Source of the DNA: Massilimicrobiota sp. An134
GTDB taxonomy: Bacteria > Bacillota_I > Bacilli_A > Erysipelotrichales > Coprobacillaceae
Assembly: GCF_002160815.1 (NCBI RefSeq)
Contig: NZ_NFLH01000006.1
Span: 1-64,000, forward strand
Length of the DNA: 64,000 nt
Direction: 5' to 3'
Part shown: positions 59,944-64,000 of the stretch, piece after piece
Layout of the letters: each line of letters opens with the position of its first letter
Numbering within the stretch: position 1 is the stretch's first letter
Notes under the pieces: generated by a model
Seen by the model: the letters and a program-made list of their open reading frames with translations, nothing else
Told to the model about the DNA's origin: nothing
Databases searched by the model: none
Made by a program: the position numbers and the translations under genes

Positions 59944-61330
59944 AAATCAAAAAAATAACAGACCTTTAAAAGATACAACAACTGACTTTTTCTTGAAAAT
60001 TATTGAAAAAGAAAAAGACCAGACAAGTAAAGATACATCTAGTAAAGAAAGTGTCAATGAAAAAAAAGTGAAAGCTATTGATACGGGAGCACGCTTTTAT
60101 AACTATATGAATCAGCTTTTAGATAAAATATTATCAAGTAAGGTCTCAATTACAATTTTATCTTTTGTTATGGCTGCAGTTTTATTTTATAGTGTATCAG
60201 GAAAAGATATTCTCACAAGTCCAACTTCAGGAGCAACATTAGAAAATGTTCCTGTTTATGTAGAAAATCTTGATGATTCTTTGGAAGCATCAGGCATACC
60301 TGAAAGTGTATCAGTTGTTTTGGTTGGACCATCGCTAGATATATATAAAACGAATTTTTCTAGAGATTATCAGGTTTATCTAGATTTGCAGGATTTAGAT
60401 GAAGGAGATTATGTTTTGAATCTAAGAACACGTAATTTCCCTGAATCGTTACAGGTTGTATCCATTCCTAGTTCAATTAAGGTAACGCTTGCTAAAAAAG
60501 TAACGCGTACATTTGATTTAGGATATCGTTTTATTAATGAAGATCAACTGGATAGTAAATATTCGGTCAGTGTGAATCAAATGGATTTGGATACTGTAGA
60601 GTTACGAGCAAGTGAAGAAACTTTATCTAGAGTCGAAACGGTTGAGGCTTGCATTGATGTATCTGATAAGACTGAAGATTTTGAACAAAATGCAAGAATT
60701 AGAGCTTATGACAGTAATGGTGAAGAATTAAATGTAGAAATGAGTCCTGAGTCTGTCCATGTTACATGTCAGGTATCATCTTATAGTAAGACAGTTCCTA
60801 TTCATGTTAATCTTGTAGGGAACCTGCCAACGGGATATCAGGTATCTCAGTATACACTGTCACAAAGTGAAGTTACAATTTTTGGATTAGAAGAACAATT
60901 AAATGAAATTCAACAAGTTGAAGTTGATGTTGATATCACAGATTTAAAATCAAGTACAACAATGACGAATCTTGCATTGAAAAAGATAGCAGGTATTAAT
61001 AAATTTTCACAGGATGCAATTGATGTCAGTGTGGAAATTGAAAAAGTCATTACAAAAAAATTCGATAACATTCCTATTAAGGTGTTGAATAATTCGCGTG
61101 ATTATAAGGTTTCGTTTGCTGGCCAAGGACAGAATGCTTCAGTATCAGTGACGGGAACCGAGGATAAAATCAATACTTTAAAAGTTGATAATATTCAAGC
61201 AACAATTGATATTGATGGTTTGGATGTTGGAACACATCAGGTGAATGTTAAAATAGCTGGTGATGATGAAACATTAACGATGAAATTATTGTCATCATCT
61301 AAAGTTACAATTAATATAGAAAGGAATTAG
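59933..61330 (+). CDS. cdaR: CdaA regulatory protein with YbbR domains
   Basis: 465 residues from ATG 59933 (after GAAGGAGGTC). A basic cytoplasmic tail, one membrane helix (VSITILSFVMAAVLFYSVS, near residues 83-101), then four or so YbbR repeats (ENVPVYVENLDD, KTVPIHVNLVGNLPTGYQV, FDNIPIKVLNNSRDYKV) outside the membrane. It modulates CdaA. Confidence 0.94.
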   Translation: MSPRNQKNNRPLKDTTTDFFLKIIEKEKDQTSKDTSSKESVNEKKVKAIDTGARFYNYMNQLLDKILSSKVSITILSFVMAAVLFYSVSGKDILTSPTSGATLENVPVYVENLDDSLEASGIPESVSVVLVGPSLDIYKTNFSRDYQVYLDLQDLDEGDYVLNLRTRNFPESLQVVSIPSSIKVTLAKKVTRTFDLGYRFINEDQLDSKYSVSVNQMDLDTVELRASEETLSRVETVEACIDVSDKTEDFEQNARIRAYDSNGEELNVEMSPESVHVTCQVSSYSKTVPIHVNLVGNLPTGYQVSQYTLSQSEVTIFGLEEQLNEIQQVEVDVDITDLKSSTTMTNLALKKIAGINKFSQDAIDVSVEIEKVITKKFDNIPIKVLNNSRDYKVSFAGQGQNASVSVTGTEDKINTLKVDNIQATIDIDGLDVGTHQVNVKIAGDDETLTMKLLSSSKVTINIERN

Positions 61331-61334
61331 AAAA

Positions 61335-62684
61335 ATGGGAAAGTATTTTGGAACAGATGGATTTAGAGGAGAAGCAAATATAGATTTGACAGTAGAACAT
61401 GCCTATCAGGTAGGAAGATATTTAGGATGGTATTTTTCACGTTCTCATCGAGCAAGAATTGTGATTGGAAAGGATACAAGAAGAAGTTCTTATATGTTTG
61501 AATATGCTCTTGTAGCTGGATTAACTGCAAGTGGAGCTGATGCATATTTATTACATGTGACAACAACACCTTCTGTTTCTTATGTAGTAAGAAGCGAAGA
61601 GTTTGATTGTGGAATCATGATTTCTGCTTCACACAATCCTTATTATGATAATGGTATTAAAATTATCAATGGAAAAGGACATAAATTAGAAGCAACAATA
61701 GAAAACCTCATCGAGCAATATATTGATGGTTTAGCAGATCCTATTCCATTTGCTACAAAAGATAAGATTGGACGTACAATTGATTATTCAATGGGAAGAA
61801 ATCGTTACATTGGATATTTAATGAGTATTCCAACACGTGCTTTTAAAGATATCAAAGTTGGTCTTGATTGTGCCAATGGTTCATCAAGTGCCATAGCAAA
61901 AAGTGTTTTTGATGCTTTAGGTGCTCAAACACATGTGATTAATAATCAGCCTGATGGGTTGAATATCAATACAAATTGTGGTTCTACACATATTGAAGTT
62001 TTACAGAAATATGTGGTTGAAAATGGTTTGGATGTTGGTTTTGCTTATGATGGTGATGCGGATCGCTGTATTGCAGTAGATGAATTTGGACGTGTAGTCA
62101 ATGGTGATTTGATATTATATGTTTGTGGTTTAGAAATGAAACAAAAAGGTGAACTTTTAAATAACACCATTGTTACAACAGTGATGAGTAATTTTGGATT
62201 ATATAAATCATTGGATAAGGCTGGTATTCAATATGAAAAAACAGCTGTGGGTGATAAATATGTTTATGAAAATATGGTGAAAAATGGACATTGTATTGGT
62301 GGAGAACAGTCTGGTCATATTATTTTCTCTAAACATGCAACAACAGGTGATGGTATTTTAACATCATTGAAAATCATGGAAACAATGGTTGAAAATAAGA
62401 AAACATTAGCTCAATTAACTGAACAGGTTGAAATTTATCCTCAATTATTAATCAATGTAAGAGTGAGTGATAAAGCTTTAGCTCAAAATGATCCTGATGT
62501 TCAAAAAGCAGTCAAAGAAGTTGAAGAAGCATTAGGTGATGAAGGAAGAATTTTAGTACGTGAAAGTGGAACTGAGCCAGTTGTAAGAGTCATGGTCGAA
62601 GCACAAAGTGATGAAATCTGTCATGAATATGTCTTGAAAGTTGTTAATACAATCAAAGCAAAAGGGTATGCTGTAGAAAAATAA
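61335..62684 (+). CDS. glmM: Phosphoglucosamine mutase
   Basis: 449 residues. Phosphoserine loop ISASHNPYYDNGIKI, the metal loop DGDADRC and the sugar-binding GGEQSGHII, with the C-terminal RESGTEPVVRVMVEA. It makes glucosamine-1-phosphate for peptidoglycan. Third gene of cdaA-cdaR-glmM, 4 nt after cdaR; GlmM is also a known inhibitor of CdaA in other Bacillota. Confidence 0.97.
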   Translation: MGKYFGTDGFRGEANIDLTVEHAYQVGRYLGWYFSRSHRARIVIGKDTRRSSYMFEYALVAGLTASGADAYLLHVTTTPSVSYVVRSEEFDCGIMISASHNPYYDNGIKIINGKGHKLEATIENLIEQYIDGLADPIPFATKDKIGRTIDYSMGRNRYIGYLMSIPTRAFKDIKVGLDCANGSSSAIAKSVFDALGAQTHVINNQPDGLNINTNCGSTHIEVLQKYVVENGLDVGFAYDGDADRCIAVDEFGRVVNGDLILYVCGLEMKQKGELLNNTIVTTVMSNFGLYKSLDKAGIQYEKTAVGDKYVYENMVKNGHCIGGEQSGHIIFSKHATTGDGILTSLKIMETMVENKKTLAQLTEQVEIYPQLLINVRVSDKALAQNDPDVQKAVKEVEEALGDEGRILVRESGTEPVVRVMVEAQSDEICHEYVLKVVNTIKAKGYAVEK

Positions 62685-62703
62685 TATAATTTCACATATT
62701 ATC

Positions 62704-62738
62704 ACAAAATATTGCCATTTTATATGGCAATATTTTGT
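62704..62738 (+). terminator. Hairpin between glmM and the response regulator
   Basis: A 14-bp perfect stem, ACAAAATATTGCCA (62704-62717) with TGGCAATATTTTGT (62725-62738), loop 7 nt. The T content lies in the right arm rather than a separate T-run. A TATAAT (62740-62745) follows at once, so the hairpin also overlaps the next promoter's upstream part. Confidence 0.7.
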
Positions 62739-62765
62739 ATATAATGAATGAAAGAGGTGAGGAAT

Positions 62766-63422
62766 GTGAAATACCGTATTAATATCATAGATGATGAAAA
62801 AAATTTAAATGATCTTGTCAGAACTTATTTAGAAAAAGAAGGATATATTGTTTATTCTTTTTATACATATGAAGAAGCTTTTTTGCATAAAGATGATGAT
62901 GTCCATTTATGGATTGTAGATATTATGTTAGATAAAAATAGTGGTTTTGATTTACTGAATGAAATCAAAGCTTGTAAGCCTGATATGCCTATTGTTTTTA
63001 TGAGCGCCAGAGATCAGGAATTTGATCGTATTATTGGATTGGAAAAAGGCTGCGATGAATATATTACCAAGCCTTTTAATATTAAAGAATTGATTTTAAG
63101 AATACATAATGTCTTAAAACGTGTTTATAAGGATGATCCAGCCTTGATTAATATTGATGGATATGCCATTGATGAAGAAAAAAGAAAGGTTTTATTTCAA
63201 AATACTGAAATTGAATTAACGACAAAAGAATATGAGTTATTACTTTATTTTATTAAAAATAAAGGATTGGCTATTTCACGTGATCAGGTTTTATCTAAAG
63301 TTTGGGATGAAAACTATTTTGGTAGTGACCGAGTTGTAGATGATACATTGCGTCGTTTAAGAAAAAAGATGCCTGATTTAAATATTAAGACGATTTATGG
63401 ATTTGGATATAGATTAGATTAA
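62766..63422 (+). CDS. OmpR/PhoB-type response regulator
   Basis: 218 residues. Receiver domain with the acidic pocket IIDDEKN, phospho-acceptor Asp in IVDIMLDKNSG (about 52), conserved Ser and Lys in MSARD and ITKPFN. The winged-helix domain ends with RRLRKKMPDLNIKTIYGFGYRLD. GTG 62766 is preferred: AGAGGTGAGG precedes it, and the TATAAT at 62740 would place the transcript start downstream of ATG 62748. Paired with the histidine kinase 1 nt downstream. Confidence 0.94.
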   Translation: MKYRINIIDDEKNLNDLVRTYLEKEGYIVYSFYTYEEAFLHKDDDVHLWIVDIMLDKNSGFDLLNEIKACKPDMPIVFMSARDQEFDRIIGLEKGCDEYITKPFNIKELILRIHNVLKRVYKDDPALINIDGYAIDEEKRKVLFQNTEIELTTKEYELLLYFIKNKGLAISRDQVLSKVWDENYFGSDRVVDDTLRRLRKKMPDLNIKTIYGFGYRLD

Positions 63423-63423
63423 T

Positions 63424-64000
63424 ATGGAAAAAATAAAATCAAAATTATCTTTTTTTAAAAAATTATCGTTGGTTCAACAGTTGATTGTTGTATTATGTTT
63501 TGTTGGATTATTATTGGTTGCTGTATTAATGCCTATTGTTGATTATAATGTGACTTCAATTGTTGATAAGCAGATGTATGAACGTTTAACAATTTCTCAG
63601 TATTCTATCATATATAATAATATTATGCCCTATAAACAGGAAAAAGAGGTCTATCATATTATTTATGATACGTCCAATAATTCTTTTGTTCAATCTAATA
63701 TAGGGAGTGTTCAGGTTGTTTATGATTTATACTCTTATCTCTTTAAAGATGATTTAGCTAAAATTGTCAATACAGATCAGGAAGTTTTAAAGAATAAAGG
63801 GGAGTATGATGAAAGAACATACTATTATATGATCACGAAAATCAATAATACTTCAAAATATTTGATTTCACTTGTGGATAGTGAATACTCTGTTTCCTTG
63901 ATTACTTCATTACGTAATCAGATTATTTATATTCAATATGGTTTCTTTATTATTTTTGCATTAGTGATGATTCTATGGGTTTTAACATTAATCAATCCTT
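63424..64000 (+). CDS. Sensor histidine kinase, N-terminal part (cut by window end)
   Basis: At least 192 residues, open at the window edge. A basic start (MEKIKSKLSFFKKL), a first membrane helix (LIVVLCFVGLLLVAVLMPIV), an extracytoplasmic sensor of about 130 residues with Tyr- and Asn-rich sequence, and a second helix (YIQYGFFIIFALVMILWVLTL). HAMP, HisKA and ATPase domains should lie beyond the window. It overlaps the same operon as the response regulator, supporting the assignment. Confidence 0.85.
   Translation, partial: MEKIKSKLSFFKKLSLVQQLIVVLCFVGLLLVAVLMPIVDYNVTSIVDKQMYERLTISQYSIIYNNIMPYKQEKEVYHIIYDTSNNSFVQSNIGSVQVVYDLYSYLFKDDLAKIVNTDQEVLKNKGEYDERTYYYMITKINNTSKYLISLVDSEYSVSLITSLRNQIIYIQYGFFIIFALVMILWVLTLINP

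Overview
The window is AT-rich DNA (roughly 30% GC by eye) from a low-GC Bacillota. Gene content points to an anaerobic, probably spore-forming gut firmicute of the class Erysipelotrichia (Coprobacillaceae-like); this placement is inference. Supporting features are an anaerobic ribonucleotide reductase, a sufCDSUB operon, T-box and SAM riboswitches, a YunB-type sporulation gene, RpiR and PucR regulators and a cdaA-cdaR-glmM operon. Most of the window is conserved core genome. No CRISPR array, insertion sequence, prophage or plasmid functions were seen.

Layout. 1-120: 3' end of a 5S rRNA and its terminator. 0.2-5.3 kb: a membrane glycolipid locus (flippase-like protein, a glycosyltransferase fused to RecX, a second glycosyltransferase) with the exoribonuclease yhaM. 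5.3-7.7 kb: HIT protein and two parvulin-type foldase lipoproteins on the minus strand. 7.75-7.93 kb: two overlapping tiny membrane proteins. 8-13.4 kb: sufCDSUB plus 5-formyl-THF cyclo-ligase. 13.4-15 kb: yunB and a YutH-like spore coat gene. 15-20.4 kb: a HEAT-repeat methyltransferase, a phosphoesterase, a low-complexity membrane protein and a PadR-led membrane operon. 20.4-22.4 kb: a small Cys-rich protein divergent from a PucR regulator, then six tRNAs. 23.3-28.5 kb: pgi with an S1 protein, an Nfu protein, SAM riboswitch-metK, hpf and a radical SAM protein. 28.5-32.1 kb: two fused ABC transporter genes. 32.1-36 kb: T-box-pheST. 36-40.3 kb: split ThrE exporter, tmcAL, yceD-rpmF, GNAT and a rhodanese-like protein. 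40.4-40.6 kb: tRNA-Glu and tRNA-Trp. 40.9-48.1 kb: accessory region with regulators, a decayed GH1 glucosidase, an SPL-like radical SAM protein, a phosphatase and an HPr homologue lacking the active-site histidine. 48.2-51 kb: nrdDG. 51-58.3 kb: HAD hydrolase, dipeptidase, a two-subunit fumarase/tartrate dehydratase cluster between two RpiR regulators, a threonine aldolase and HU. 58.4-64 kb: PduL-type phosphotransacylase, cdaA-cdaR-glmM and a two-component system cut by the window end.

How the genes work together. The suf operon and the Nfu carrier could supply Fe-S clusters to the radical SAM enzymes, NrdG and the class I hydratase encoded nearby. The cdaA-cdaR-glmM operon links c-di-AMP signalling to cell-wall precursor supply. 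Regulation readable in the sequence includes a T-box with a Phe specifier codon, a SAM-I riboswitch with visible alternative terminator and antiterminator helices, and palindromes at the PadR and PucR promoters.

The most unusual items are the full-length glycosyltransferase-RecX fusion, the Tyr-for-His HPr, the hydratase cluster flanked by paired RpiR regulators, the GH1 remnant behind an intact RpiR regulator, and several small or structured elements that a standard gene caller would miss. I did not find one clearly novel multi-gene system.
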